Below, one piece after another: positions 1 to 8,214 of a stretch of 64,000 nt of DNA (position 1 is the first letter of the stretch; each line of letters opens with the position of its first letter). The stretch is taken from the NCBI GenBank assembly GCA_049340005.1, contig JBMPIY010000001.1. One strand, given 5' to 3'. The position numbers and the translations under genes are program-made. The stretch comes from CAXBDP01 sp963974465. Its GTDB lineage: Bacteria > Bacteroidota > Bacteroidia > Cytophagales > Cyclobacteriaceae. The notes under the pieces were generated by a model. It worked only from the letters and a program-made list of their open reading frames with translations. It did not search any database and was not told where the DNA came from.

Positions 1-1
1 A

Positions 2-544
2 AAATTCCCGGATCCTAAATTCGGGATTTACAAATGGGTAGATCAGCAAGGATTTGAAAGACTGAGTTTATCCAAAGTTGTTAAAAATATGAAACCCGTG
101 GCCAGCTTCACTTCATTCACCGAAATGCGATCGATGATTGGAAAAGCGAGCTTGGAATTACAGCTTTGCCCAAGACTTTGTGGCATGGAAGTAAAAGAAG
201 GATTATGCGCTATGCATCAAGGAAATTGCCCAAAGATTTGTGTTCAAAGTGAGAATACAATCGAGCATAATCAACGCTTAAATGAATTTATAGCTTCTAA
301 ATTCTATACAAATGAAAATGAAGTATTTATAGACAAAGGAAAAACCGATAATGAATTGAGCTTTGTCTTATTTCTCAATGGTGTTTACATCGGTTTTGGA
401 TATATCCAATCTGATCATTTTCAGTTGGAATTAGCTCTACTCCAGCAACATTTGATTCCCCAAAAAGAAGACACAGAGATAAAAAGAATTCTTAAATTTT
501 ATCGCCAAATATGGCCAGAGAAAAAGCGATTTGTATTGAAATAA
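2..544 (+). CDS. C-terminal part of a DnaQ-type exonuclease / GIY-YIG (UvrC/Cho-like) nuclease, cut by the window edge
   Basis: The frame is open to the first base, so the 180 residues seen are the end of a longer protein. The visible part has the arrangement found after a GIY-YIG domain in UvrC and Cho proteins: a FGIYKW segment near the left edge, a phenylalanine/leucine-rich helix, then a four-cysteine stretch, LCPRLCG followed by LCAMHQGNCPKIC. From family knowledge, Bacteroidota carry a roughly 460-residue protein with an N-terminal DEDDh exonuclease (often named DNA polymerase III epsilon) fused to GIY-YIG, and this tail fits it. A role in nucleotide-excision-like repair is inference. 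An internal ATG at 89 also opens a 151-residue frame, but the upstream sequence is clearly coding. Confidence 0.7.
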   Translation, partial: KFPDPKFGIYKWVDQQGFERLSLSKVVKNMKPVASFTSFTEMRSMIGKASLELQLCPRLCGMEVKEGLCAMHQGNCPKICVQSENTIEHNQRLNEFIASKFYTNENEVFIDKGKTDNELSFVLFLNGVYIGFGYIQSDHFQLELALLQQHLIPQKEDTEIKRILKFYRQIWPEKKRFVLK

Positions 545-588
545 TTGCGAACTCCTCACATTAAAATATCTGCTTCGAAATCATTGAA

Positions 589-2244
589 TTAAGGTTTACT
601 CACAATCGCTTCGTATAGTTTTTTGTCTCGATTGTAAAGATCATTTCGAAAATGCGTTTGTCCTTGCTGGTCGGTCCAGGCTGTGAGATAACCAATAAAA
701 ACAGGTATTGGCTCAGGCAAGCGTACGATTTGCTCACGACCAAGATTCATTGCTGCTCTTATTTTCGTTTGATCCCAATTCAAGTCTTTCAATAGAATTT
801 CCGCTAATTCAGCTGGATTTTGAATGCGAATACAGCCCGAACTCAATGCTCGATTGTCACGACTAAAAAGCTCGCGACTAGGCGTATCGTGTATATACAC
901 ATTGTATGAATTTGGAAACATAAACTTCACCAAGCCAAGCGCATTTGCAGGTCCCGGAGCTTGACGAATCATATAAGGAAAATTCCTCCCGCTCACATTC
1001 GACCAATCTATAGAATTTGCAGAAACAGGTTTTCCGCTATAATCCAGCACTTGCATATTTTTTGAGCTCAAATAATTGATATCCTTTTTCACAGCAGGGA
1101 TTACATCATTTGCCAATATAGTAGGAGGGATGGTCCAAGTTGGACTAAATACCAAATGATCCATCTTCGCTTCAAATACAGGCGTGCTGCGGTATTCTCG
1201 GCCTACAATTGCACGTGTCGAAAACACGGTATCCTTATCCTGAATCATAAATACAGATTGATCAGCGATATTACAGACAATGAATTTTTGGCCAAAATCC
1301 CATGGCAGCCAACGCATTCTTTCAAGATTGATTTCCAATGACTTCACTAGGTCTTCATTAGGTAAATTGAGCAATGCCAAAGTACCCCCGCCAATTATAG
1401 CATCTTGATTTAAGCCATGTTGCTTTTGTAGCTTCTTAATTCCTTCCTGCATTTGTTCGTCATACAAGAATTGCTCTCTGTAATTATAGGGCTTTAGCAA
1501 GCCCATGATTACCAACCTTTGTCGAATTGATGGGACAACATCTGAAATACTATCCGGCCTAATGGTTTCCTTCGCTCGAATTTCTTCCATTTTAGGCAAT
1601 CTTTCTCTCAATCTAAACTCCCGCAAAGAAGCCATCATCGCTGGATACAAGGTATTTTGAGGATAAAATTTCTTGAGCATTTGATTTGGAGTCAAGCCTT
1701 GGGAAAGCATTATTTCCAATTGCTCATCCATATTCAAATCCGGTCTACGTCTTTGAATTTTCCATTCAGCATTTATCTTTTCGGGATTCACTTTTCCTTG
1801 GTACAAATGCGATGACATCATAAAAAACGCATCGGTGAATAGAATATCCAATTCAGCAATACTTAGCGGACTTTCAGTACCCTCCCGCATATCGGATGCA
1901 AGTCGAGCAAAAGCTCTTCTGATGGTTTTGAAATGATAATCTTCAGCTTGCAGGCCGTGCCATTGCATGCCTTCAATTTCTGCTATAAACATACTCGCTC
2001 GATCAATATCATTCGGACCGGCAATCCAAGCAGGTTCAAAATTTCTATTGGTATAGAAGGAAGGGACGAGCACGGAAGAAAATAATCTTTCCCCCATAAT
2101 CTTGATATGCTGCCCTTGCTCTACATTTTCCAATCGATTTTTTATCACATTAGATGAAATAGATTGAGAAAGAGAAGAAAAATGGCCTCCGAATAGGAAT
2201 AGCAGAAAAATAGTTATTGAGAATGGAAATTTGGATTTGTTCAC
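589..2244 (-). CDS. L,D-transpeptidase (YkuD/YcbB-type) with peptidoglycan-binding domain
   Basis: A 551-residue exported enzyme predicted to make 3-3 cross-links in peptidoglycan or attach proteins to it in the periplasm. Residues 1-27 form a signal peptide with a leucine/phenylalanine core. A peptidoglycan-binding-like helical region lies around 235-290. The YkuD domain carries the catalytic signature with His452 (YIHDTP) and Cys471 (SSGCIRI), spaced as in active enzymes. The length and the inserted helical region before the catalytic domain resemble the YcbB/LdtD class. It is convergent with the nuclease on its left and is probably monocistronic. Two copies of the GCGGGAGG octamer fall in the gene on its coding strand (985 and 1881). 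Confidence 0.9.
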   Translation of the reverse strand: MNKSKFPFSITIFLLFLFGGHFSSLSQSISSNVIKNRLENVEQGQHIKIMGERLFSSVLVPSFYTNRNFEPAWIAGPNDIDRASMFIAEIEGMQWHGLQAEDYHFKTIRRAFARLASDMREGTESPLSIAELDILFTDAFFMMSSHLYQGKVNPEKINAEWKIQRRRPDLNMDEQLEIMLSQGLTPNQMLKKFYPQNTLYPAMMASLREFRLRERLPKMEEIRAKETIRPDSISDVVPSIRQRLVIMGLLKPYNYREQFLYDEQMQEGIKKLQKQHGLNQDAIIGGGTLALLNLPNEDLVKSLEINLERMRWLPWDFGQKFIVCNIADQSVFMIQDKDTVFSTRAIVGREYRSTPVFEAKMDHLVFSPTWTIPPTILANDVIPAVKKDINYLSSKNMQVLDYSGKPVSANSIDWSNVSGRNFPYMIRQAPGPANALGLVKFMFPNSYNVYIHDTPSRELFSRDNRALSSGCIRIQNPAELAEILLKDLNWDQTKIRAAMNLGREQIVRLPEPIPVFIGYLTAWTDQQGQTHFRNDLYNRDKKLYEAIVSKP

Positions 2245-2671
2245 AGAAGTAAAAATAGACTTGGGAATTTAGATTTCTAAATCAGCATTTGCAAAAAATG
2301 CTACTGATTGATGGCTAAACGTGTTCAAAATAAAAACAGACAAGATATCAGTAATTATAATACACACTCAAGTGAAATAAAAGCGGGAGGTAGGGCATTT
2401 TGGAAAGTAAATCTGAATTTTCAGAACGTTCATCTAATATCTGCTTAAACTCCTAAAGCTCAATTAGATTTCGTTATTTTGATTAGAGCTGATACTATAT
2501 TTTGTCAATTAGCATAAATCCAACATAATATACCTTTAGGGAAAATCTAGCAAAGTTCTAACGCTCTTAAAATGAAGGCTTAACGCTTCTGAGCTACTAT
2601 ATTTAATTGCATTACTTGCTTATTTATTTAATTATTAATCGTACCTTTGCGGTTCACTTAAAAAATGTTAT
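2245..2671. other. 427-bp intergenic region upstream of two divergent genes
   Basis: No credible gene. It holds one intergenic copy of GCGGGAGG at 2383-2390 (+) and, at its right end, a clear Bacteroidota promoter for the helicase. The stretch between 2400 and 2600 is A+T-rich, with short inverted AGCTC/GAGCT segments near 2458 and no recognised RNA family. Confidence 0.5.
2616..2649 (+). promoter_or_regulatory. Bacteroidota-type promoter for the DEAD-box helicase
   Basis: TTG at 2616-2618 and TACCTTTG at 2642-2649 are separated by 23 bases and followed by CGG. This matches the known TTG ... TAnnTTTG promoter of the phylum's primary sigma factor. The predicted transcript starts a few bases downstream, leaving a leader of roughly 15-20 bases before the TTG start at 2672. 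Confidence 0.65.
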
Positions 2672-4291
2672 TTGAAAAATTTTCATGAATTGGGCTTGAA
2701 CGAGCCTATCCTTAAAGTACTTCCTGAATTAAATATTCACGAACCTACTGAGATTCAACGACAAGCAATTCCTATTCTGATCCAAAACAACACAGATTTT
2801 ATCGGTTTGGCACAGACAGGAACCGGTAAAACAGCTGCATTTGGACTTCCCCTTGTACAAAACATCGACCCATCTTTCAAAGCCGTTCAGGCTTTAGTAG
2901 TAACCCCTACAAGAGAGCTAGGTCAACAAGTGGCCCAGCAATTAGCTGCATTCGCTCGCTACCAACCAGGAGTAAAGGTTGAAGTAGTTTATGGTGGAAA
3001 ACCCATCTTTCAACAAATTAAAAATTTGCAGCGCAAGCCGCAAATCATTGTAGCCACACCAGGTCGTCTTATCGATCTAATTCAACGTAAGGCTATATCT
3101 CTCAAGTCTATCAGAAATGTAGTACTTGATGAAGCTGATGAAATGTTGAACATGGGATTCAAGGATGCGATCAATGAGATCCTTACTTACACCCCGAAAG
3201 AAAAGAACATTTGGTTATTCTCTGCCACAATGCCTGCCGAAATACGTCAGATTGTTGGTGATTACATGAGCAATCCTCAAGAGGTTGCCGTTAACAGTTC
3301 CGTTAAGGTAAATGTTGACATCGATCACCAATTTATGCGTGTGAAATCAAGCATGAAAAAAGAGGCTTTCCAGACGCTAGTTGATTCAGATCCGGAAATG
3401 CGCGCAGTCGTTTTTTGTCGTACAAAAAATGACACTCGCGATTTAGCTCATCAATTGAGCAGAATGAATTACCCTGTTGATGCTTTGCATGGCGATTTGA
3501 GCCAAGGTCAAAGAGACAAGGTAATGCGTAAATTTAAGTCAGGTCAATTGCAATATCTTATCGCTACTGATGTAGCTGCAAGAGGTATTGATGTAGACAA
3601 CCTGTCGCACGTTATTCACTTCCAGCTTCCTGATGATATCGATTTTTACACTCATCGTGCAGGTAGAACTGCTCGTGCAGGTAAAAAAGGTGTTTCATTG
3701 GTATTGGCGTCTCGTTCTGATTTCCACAAGATTGATTCATTACAACGCAAGTTGAAAATCAATTTTAGCGAATCAGCACTAGAAATTGGTGATGCTTATG
3801 AAGAAGCAGCTAAGCCAAGAGAAGGCAGATCATCTAGAAGAAGCGACGATGGTTTCAGAACCAGAGGTCAATTCAGAGAAAGATCTGAAAACAGAGGTGG
3901 AGATCGCAACAGAGGCGACCGTAATAGAGGTGGTTCTGACAACAGAAGATCTGATAATAGAAATTCTGATAGCAGAAATGCTGGCTACGGCGATCGTAAC
4001 AACAATCAATCAAGTGCTCCAAGGCAGCAAGGCGAAGCGAAAGAGACCGTAAGTTTCTTCGACCGTGCCGAAGGTGGCTACAGCAAGCCTAGACGCGATG
4101 GCGGTTCTGGCAGAAGTAGTGGAGGCTCGAGCTATGGCAATTCCAATAGAGGCGAACGCAGAGAAAGCTCTTCTTCGAACTATGGTGGCGGCGGCAGATC
4201 CAACAGAAATGGTGGTGGCGGCGGCAGACGCGGTGGTAATGAAGGCGGAGGAGGAAACTTCCGAAAAAGGAAATCTGCTTCAAATTATTAA
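2672..4291 (+). CDS. DEAD-box ATP-dependent RNA helicase with RGG-rich tail
   Basis: A 539-residue RNA helicase that unwinds structured RNA, probably in ribosome assembly, mRNA decay or cold adaptation. The core shows the Q motif (TEIQRQAIP, about 26-34), Walker A AQTGTGKT (47-54), DEAD (153-156), SAT (184-186) and HRAGRTAR (328-335). From about residue 375 the protein becomes a low-complexity tail rich in Arg, Gly, Ser and Asn (many RGG/RGGD units), typical of an RNA-binding tail. The start is TTG: the only nearby ATG (2665) is out of frame and closes after seven codons, overlapping the start. The first residues MKNFHELGL fit the family. A strong terminator follows. RhlE/DeaD subgroup not resolved. 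Confidence 0.92.
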   Translation: MKNFHELGLNEPILKVLPELNIHEPTEIQRQAIPILIQNNTDFIGLAQTGTGKTAAFGLPLVQNIDPSFKAVQALVVTPTRELGQQVAQQLAAFARYQPGVKVEVVYGGKPIFQQIKNLQRKPQIIVATPGRLIDLIQRKAISLKSIRNVVLDEADEMLNMGFKDAINEILTYTPKEKNIWLFSATMPAEIRQIVGDYMSNPQEVAVNSSVKVNVDIDHQFMRVKSSMKKEAFQTLVDSDPEMRAVVFCRTKNDTRDLAHQLSRMNYPVDALHGDLSQGQRDKVMRKFKSGQLQYLIATDVAARGIDVDNLSHVIHFQLPDDIDFYTHRAGRTARAGKKGVSLVLASRSDFHKIDSLQRKLKINFSESALEIGDAYEEAAKPREGRSSRRSDDGFRTRGQFRERSENRGGDRNRGDRNRGGSDNRRSDNRNSDSRNAGYGDRNNNQSSAPRQQGEAKETVSFFDRAEGGYSKPRRDGGSGRSSGGSSYGNSNRGERRESSSSNYGGGGRSNRNGGGGGRRGGNEGGGGNFRKRKSASNY

Positions 4292-4298
4292 TAATCTA

Positions 4299-4328
4299 AA
4301 GTGGTCCTAAAAAGACCACTTTTTTTTT
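4299..4328 (+). terminator. Rho-independent terminator of the DEAD-box helicase
   Basis: A perfect AAGTGGTC/GACCACTT stem (4299-4306 and 4315-4322) is followed by a run of T. It starts eight bases after the helicase stop. Confidence 0.9.
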
Positions 4329-4414
4329 AACCTTTTCCATCAACGGACAGATTATTATACATTAAGTAAAATTTGGATCGAATTTTACAGTTTATTTGTA
4401 TTGATATCAACCAC

Positions 4415-5032
4415 GTGAAGCAAGAAGAAATCATAGCCCAATATCAACCGCTTTTGCAAAGTATTGCAAGCAAAATTCTCGGCTCTACCGAAGATGCTAA
4501 AGATGTGGTGCAAGATACTTTCTTGAAATGGCTAAGTGTAGATCGTAGCAATATTGACAACACCAAAGCCTATCTCATCCGATCTGTCAAAAACAATGCG
4601 CTCAGCCATTTAGAAAACCTCAAAAACAAGAAAGAGGAATTCAATCCTAACTTCGATATTATCGATAAGCTGGACAATTGGTACAAAGAGACTGAGTTTC
4701 CCAAAATTGATATCGAAAATGAATTGGCTGCGGCTTTATTCATTTTGCAAATGAAATTGGAGCCTTTGGAAAGGGCCGTGTTTCTAATGAAGGAAGTTTT
4801 CAATTTCGACTATGAAACGATTCAAGAGACTTTAGAAAAGCGAAAAGACCATTTGCGCCAATTAGTTTCCCGAGCCAAAAAGAAATTGGCAATGGATAAA
4901 GAAAACTTTTCTTTTCCGGTGATCAAAAAACCTGAATTTATTAACAGTGTGGTAAAAGCCTGTGATTTAGGTAGTTTCAATGATATGATAGCCCAGCTGA
5001 AACTTGAAATTGCATCTCCATTCAAAAAGTAA
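4415..5032 (+). CDS. ECF sigma factor, short SigJ/ECF41-like form
   Basis: A sigma-70 family factor of about 205 residues. Region 2 includes STEDAKDVVQDTFLKWL and the preceding LLQSIASKIL; region 4 includes LEPLERAVFLMKEVFNFDYETI and the recognition helix up to SRAKKKL. After region 4, the segment EFINSVVKACDLGSFNDMIAQL resembles the start of the SnoaL-like domain that ECF41/SigJ factors carry as a built-in regulator. The protein then ends, so most of that domain is missing. The GTG at 4415 is preferred because MKQEEIIAQY gives the usual N-terminal distance to region 2; an in-frame TTG at 4373 would add 14 residues. No anti-sigma gene is adjacent. The target genes cannot be read from the sequence. 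Confidence 0.75.
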   Translation: MKQEEIIAQYQPLLQSIASKILGSTEDAKDVVQDTFLKWLSVDRSNIDNTKAYLIRSVKNNALSHLENLKNKKEEFNPNFDIIDKLDNWYKETEFPKIDIENELAAALFILQMKLEPLERAVFLMKEVFNFDYETIQETLEKRKDHLRQLVSRAKKKLAMDKENFSFPVIKKPEFINSVVKACDLGSFNDMIAQLKLEIASPFKK

Positions 5033-5143
5033 AAATTATTTTTTCATTCCTGTCACAAACAGACACTCAAGCAGTCTATGTAAGTGAATGGGAGAGTTAC
5101 GTTCTGTCCCAAATAATTTAATCTCAACTTAAAAAATAGAAAA

Positions 5144-5914
5144 TTGGAAGTAATATTAGCTTTCTTTATTGCACATTGGTATTTGTCTCTCTTTTTCCAG
5201 ACATTTTTTCTTCACAGATATGCCTCGCACAAAGCCTTCACCATGAGCCCAGCTATGGAAAAGGTATTCTTTGTACTTACTTGGATATTCCAGGGAAGTA
5301 ATTACTTAAGTCCATACGGATATGGCGTGATGCACAGAATGCACCATGCTTATGCAGATACACCTAACGATCCACACTCTCCAAAATACGATGAAACGAT
5401 TTGGAAGATGATGTGGAAAACTAAAACCATATATTCTGATATTACAAACAAAGTTGTACAAGTAGATAAGAGATTTACTGAAGGTGTACCAGAGTGGACA
5501 TGGTTCGACAAAATGGCTCGTTCATGGCAATCCAGAGTTCTCTGGGGCGCTCTTTATGTAGGAGTCTATTTTGTATTTGCTGATGTTTGGTGGTTGTGGT
5601 TGTTATTACCCATCCAGTTTGCTTTGAGCCCAATACATGGCGCGATCATCAACTGGTTTGCGCATAAGTATGGATACAGAAATTTTGAAGTAGGAGATAC
5701 GAGTAGAAACTTCCTTCCTGTAGATGTTTTGATGATGGGAGAGAGCTACCATAACAATCACCATAAGCATGGAAACAGAGCTAATTTTGGTGGTTTCAGA
5801 TGGCATGAGATTGATCCGACTTATATAGTGATCAAGCTATTGGATAAAGTCGGTGTGATAGAATTGCCGAAAGCGAAAAATATTGAAATGCAGAATATTA
5901 AAAAGGCTGCATAA
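5144..5914 (+). CDS. Membrane fatty-acid desaturase (acyl-CoA/acyl-lipid delta-9 type)
   Basis: A 256-residue di-iron membrane desaturase that introduces a double bond into acyl chains to keep membranes fluid. All three histidine boxes are present: HRYASH (24-29), HRMHH (64-68) and HNNHH (203-207). Hydrophobic segments at the N-terminus and around 150-175 fit the family's four-helix topology. The start is a TTG, since no closer ATG gives a full first helix. Its position between a helicase and a cold-shock protein suggests a cold-response neighbourhood, but each gene has its own terminator, so this is inference from position only. Confidence 0.88.
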   Translation: MEVILAFFIAHWYLSLFFQTFFLHRYASHKAFTMSPAMEKVFFVLTWIFQGSNYLSPYGYGVMHRMHHAYADTPNDPHSPKYDETIWKMMWKTKTIYSDITNKVVQVDKRFTEGVPEWTWFDKMARSWQSRVLWGALYVGVYFVFADVWWLWLLLPIQFALSPIHGAIINWFAHKYGYRNFEVGDTSRNFLPVDVLMMGESYHNNHHKHGNRANFGGFRWHEIDPTYIVIKLLDKVGVIELPKAKNIEMQNIKKAA

Positions 5915-5920
5915 AAAACA

Positions 5921-5967
5921 GCGGGAGGGAAGATGGCTACACAGCTACATTCACCTCCCGCTTTTTT
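5921..5967 (+). terminator. Terminator made of an inverted pair of GCGGGAGG octamers
   Basis: GCGGGAGG at 5921-5928 faces CCTCCCGC at 5954-5961, an exact inverted pair with a 25-base loop, followed by TTTTTT. An A run just before the left arm can extend the pairing. It begins six bases after the desaturase stop, so it is the likely terminator of that gene. It is built from the same octamer that is dispersed through the window. Confidence 0.85.
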
Positions 5968-6223
5968 ATTTTCTACGATATGGCTAAGGGATTAAAAAAT
6001 ATATTATTACGCAATATTAGGATGCTAACTTTTACAGAGTTACATTTGTGAGCGTTTAAGAATAAGTGTTTGCCAATACCTCCTCAGAGTACATTGTTTC
6101 CCACCTACCTTAATTTAATAAACCTCGTTTCCGGTAGGAATTTAATACCAAGAGTAATTTATCGCAAGACCAAGGTTTAACAGACCTTTCAACAAGAATT
6201 TTTTTTAATAATTAATAAATACA
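5968..6223 (+). promoter_or_regulatory. Promoter and long 5' leader of the cold-shock gene
   Basis: A TACATTTG box at 6041-6048 would start a transcript with a leader of about 170 bases. The leader contains a CCTACC/GGTAGG hairpin (6104-6109 with 6133-6138) and a smaller AAGGT/ACCTT hairpin (6172-6188). Long structured leaders are a known feature of cold-shock mRNAs, but no -33 TTG was found at the usual distance, so the promoter is tentative. Confidence 0.4.
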
Positions 6224-6415
6224 ATGCAAGGAACAGTAAAATTCTTTAATGAAACCAAAGGTTTCGGTTTCATTAAACCATCAGATTCAAGCGAAGATAT
6301 CTTCGTACATTCTTCAGGTCTTATTGACGAAATTCGTGAAAACGATAACGTTAAATTCGACGTGGAAAGAGGCCGTAAAGGCATGAATGCAGTTAACGTA
6401 GAAGTAATTGACTAA
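6224..6415 (+). CDS. cspA: Cold-shock domain protein (CspA family)
   Basis: A 63-residue single-domain nucleic-acid chaperone that binds single-stranded RNA and DNA and keeps mRNA unstructured in the cytoplasm. RNP1 (KGFGFI, 12-17) and RNP2 (DIFVHS, 25-30) are intact and the length is normal for the family. It has its own long leader and a strong terminator, so it is a single-gene unit. Whether it is cold-induced or constitutive cannot be told from the coding sequence. Confidence 0.95.
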   Translation: MQGTVKFFNETKGFGFIKPSDSSEDIFVHSSGLIDEIRENDNVKFDVERGRKGMNAVNVEVID

Positions 6416-6450
6416 TATTATATATAGTATCAATTTTGCTTAAATTATTA

Positions 6451-6479
6451 AAAACCACCTTCTTAGGTGGTTTTTTTTT
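6451..6479 (+). terminator. Rho-independent terminator of the cold-shock gene
   Basis: An AAACCACCT ... AGGTGGTTT stem closes around a short TCT-TA loop and runs into nine T residues. Confidence 0.9.
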
Positions 6480-6547
6480 GCCCAAATTTTTTTAGAAATT
6501 AGGGAAATCATCAAAACAAAGAATCTATTTAGCGGTTTAACAATACT

Positions 6548-7312
6548 ATGAAAAACACACTACTTACCCTATTACTAATATTGACAGTGAGCCTAGCGGC
6601 TAGCAGTCAGAATAGAGATACGCCCGACCAATACGCTACCGATAATGGCAACCTGATTGTTCACCCCATTACGCATGGCACTTTCGCTATGGAGTGGAAT
6701 GGCATGACCATTTACGTGGATCCTTATGGCGGTAAAGCAGGATTTACCGGCTTGAATGCCGCTGATTTGGTTTTGATTACGGATATCCACGGCGATCACT
6801 TAGACAAGAATACATTGGCTGAGCTTGAATTGAGCAAGGCTACTCTGATAGTACCTCAAGCTGTAATGGATATGCTATCGGATAACCTAAAAGCTCAAGC
6901 AAGGGTAATTGGAAATGGAGAAAAAACAGATTTGATGAATATCAGTATTACAGCTATACCCATGTACAACTTGCCGGCAGATGAGGAAACCAGGCATCCA
7001 AAGGGTAGGGGCAATGGCTATGTTTTATCAATGGGTGGAAAGAGAATTTATATTTCTGGTGACACTGAAGACATTCCTGAAATGCGTGCCTTACCCAATA
7101 TTGATATCGCTTTCGTATGTATGAATTTGCCTTATACAATGAGTATAGATCAAGCCTCAAGTGCTGTAAATGAATTCAAACCAAAGGTAATCTATCCATA
7201 CCATTACCGTGGCACAGGAGGATTGGCCGATGTAGCCAGCTTTAAAGAAATGGTCAAAGAAGATGAGCTAGGTATCCAAGTAAAATTGAAAAACTGGTAT
7301 CCGCAGAATTAG
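6548..7312 (+). CDS. Exported metallo-beta-lactamase-fold hydrolase (UlaG-like)
   Basis: A 254-residue protein with a cleavable signal peptide (about 1-20). The metal-binding HxDH motif is intact (H81, D83, H84 in TDIHGDHLD), with a later SGDTED aspartate and a YPYH segment near the C-terminus. This is the UlaG/YtnP-like branch of metallo-beta-lactamase-fold proteins, often called metal-dependent hydrolases. The export signal suggests a periplasmic or outer-membrane site. The substrate is unknown. It lies immediately left of the accessory island and runs towards it; no terminator is obvious in the 65-bp gap to the island's first gene. Confidence 0.8.
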   Translation: MKNTLLTLLLILTVSLAASSQNRDTPDQYATDNGNLIVHPITHGTFAMEWNGMTIYVDPYGGKAGFTGLNAADLVLITDIHGDHLDKNTLAELELSKATLIVPQAVMDMLSDNLKAQARVIGNGEKTDLMNISITAIPMYNLPADEETRHPKGRGNGYVLSMGGKRIYISGDTEDIPEMRALPNIDIAFVCMNLPYTMSIDQASSAVNEFKPKVIYPYHYRGTGGLADVASFKEMVKEDELGIQVKLKNWYPQN

Positions 7313-7377
7313 TCTTTTTTAAGCAATTATTTTGAACCCTAATAGGCTTTGTGGCTTAAACATGTAAGGGGAGTAAA

Positions 7378-8214
7378 TCAATCAAACCAAATTAAACTTA
7401 TTACATATCCATAGCTGTCGGAATAATAGCATTGCTCATACATCCGTCTGTTTGCTCTGTTATCATTTGAAGGTGTGTAAAACCAGTCGTCTGCTGATAC
7501 GGATTCAATTCCTATGTATTTACTGTTTTCTTTTGTAAAATACTCTCCTACAACTGTCGTCTGCGGAACTGTGTTACCTATTTTAAATTTAAAAGTCCAA
7601 TTTGGAAAGTCAATACTTTTCACAAACCACTTAGCAACATTATCTTTTGAAATAACAGCAAATATTTCGTGCGTTCCAACTTCTCCGAAACGGATAAGGG
7701 TTGATAATACGCTTGTTTGAAAGCTATTTGAAAGGCTAAGAATTGTATCAATAGAAAACTTTTTGTTTCCAGTTAGTTTCCTGTATTCTGAGGAAAAGTT
7801 TCTGAATTTGTCTTTTGGCATTAGTAGGCAACTTGCAAAATAGTCTGCTTCTAATTCAATTGCCGATTTGTGGTTGATGTTATGAAATGAAGCGTGTGGT
7901 TCAAGCAAACCGTATTTTAAACCCAAACGATGTTCGTCCAAGAAAAAATGGCCGAGCTCGTGAGCAAGTGTAAATCTTCCACGTTTAGAGTTTTGCTTGT
8001 TCCCGTTATCAATATTTATGTGAATGTGAAAGTCTTTGTTATCTATATCATATAGCAACATTCCATCAAAAGCGTCTTCGTAGTTATCAAAATGAATCGG
8101 TACACTTTCAAACTTGGCAATCTCATCAAGCAAAGTAAGATTTTTGTTTGAAAACTCATTAGCAATATATTCTGCTAATTTACTTATTTGTGTTTTCCGA
8201 CCCGTCTGAATCAT
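7378..8214 (-). CDS. ImmA/IrrE-family metallo-endopeptidase (island)
   Basis: A 278-residue cytoplasmic zinc protease. The HExxH motif is complete (H85, E86, H89 in LAHELGHF) and is followed by the family's ExEAxxFA-type segment ELEADYFA (120-127), which supplies the third ligand. Known relatives (ImmA of ICEBs1, IrrE of Deinococcus) cleave a DNA-binding repressor to switch on mobile-element or damage genes. The start at 8214 (MIQTGRK) overlaps the upstream gene by 35 bases; a longer in-frame start at 8292 would overlap it by 113 and adds an unlikely Trp-rich extension. It is the last gene of a leftward three-gene operon. The natural partner here would be the 117-residue protein or the sigma factor just upstream; that link is inference. 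Confidence 0.85.
   Translation of the reverse strand: MIQTGRKTQISKLAEYIANEFSNKNLTLLDEIAKFESVPIHFDNYEDAFDGMLLYDIDNKDFHIHINIDNGNKQNSKRGRFTLAHELGHFFLDEHRLGLKYGLLEPHASFHNINHKSAIELEADYFASCLLMPKDKFRNFSSEYRKLTGNKKFSIDTILSLSNSFQTSVLSTLIRFGEVGTHEIFAVISKDNVAKWFVKSIDFPNWTFKFKIGNTVPQTTVVGEYFTKENSKYIGIESVSADDWFYTPSNDNRANRRMYEQCYYSDSYGYVISLIWFD

Noticed and set aside
4120..4250. Repeated GGTGGCGGCGG segments as a tandem repeat or CRISPR-like array
   Set aside because: They are codon-level repeats of Gly/Arg in the helicase tail with no regular spacers.
3786..4310. Long open frames in other phases within the helicase tail
   Set aside because: The region is low-complexity RGG coding DNA, which keeps several frames open; the main frame is clearly the helicase.
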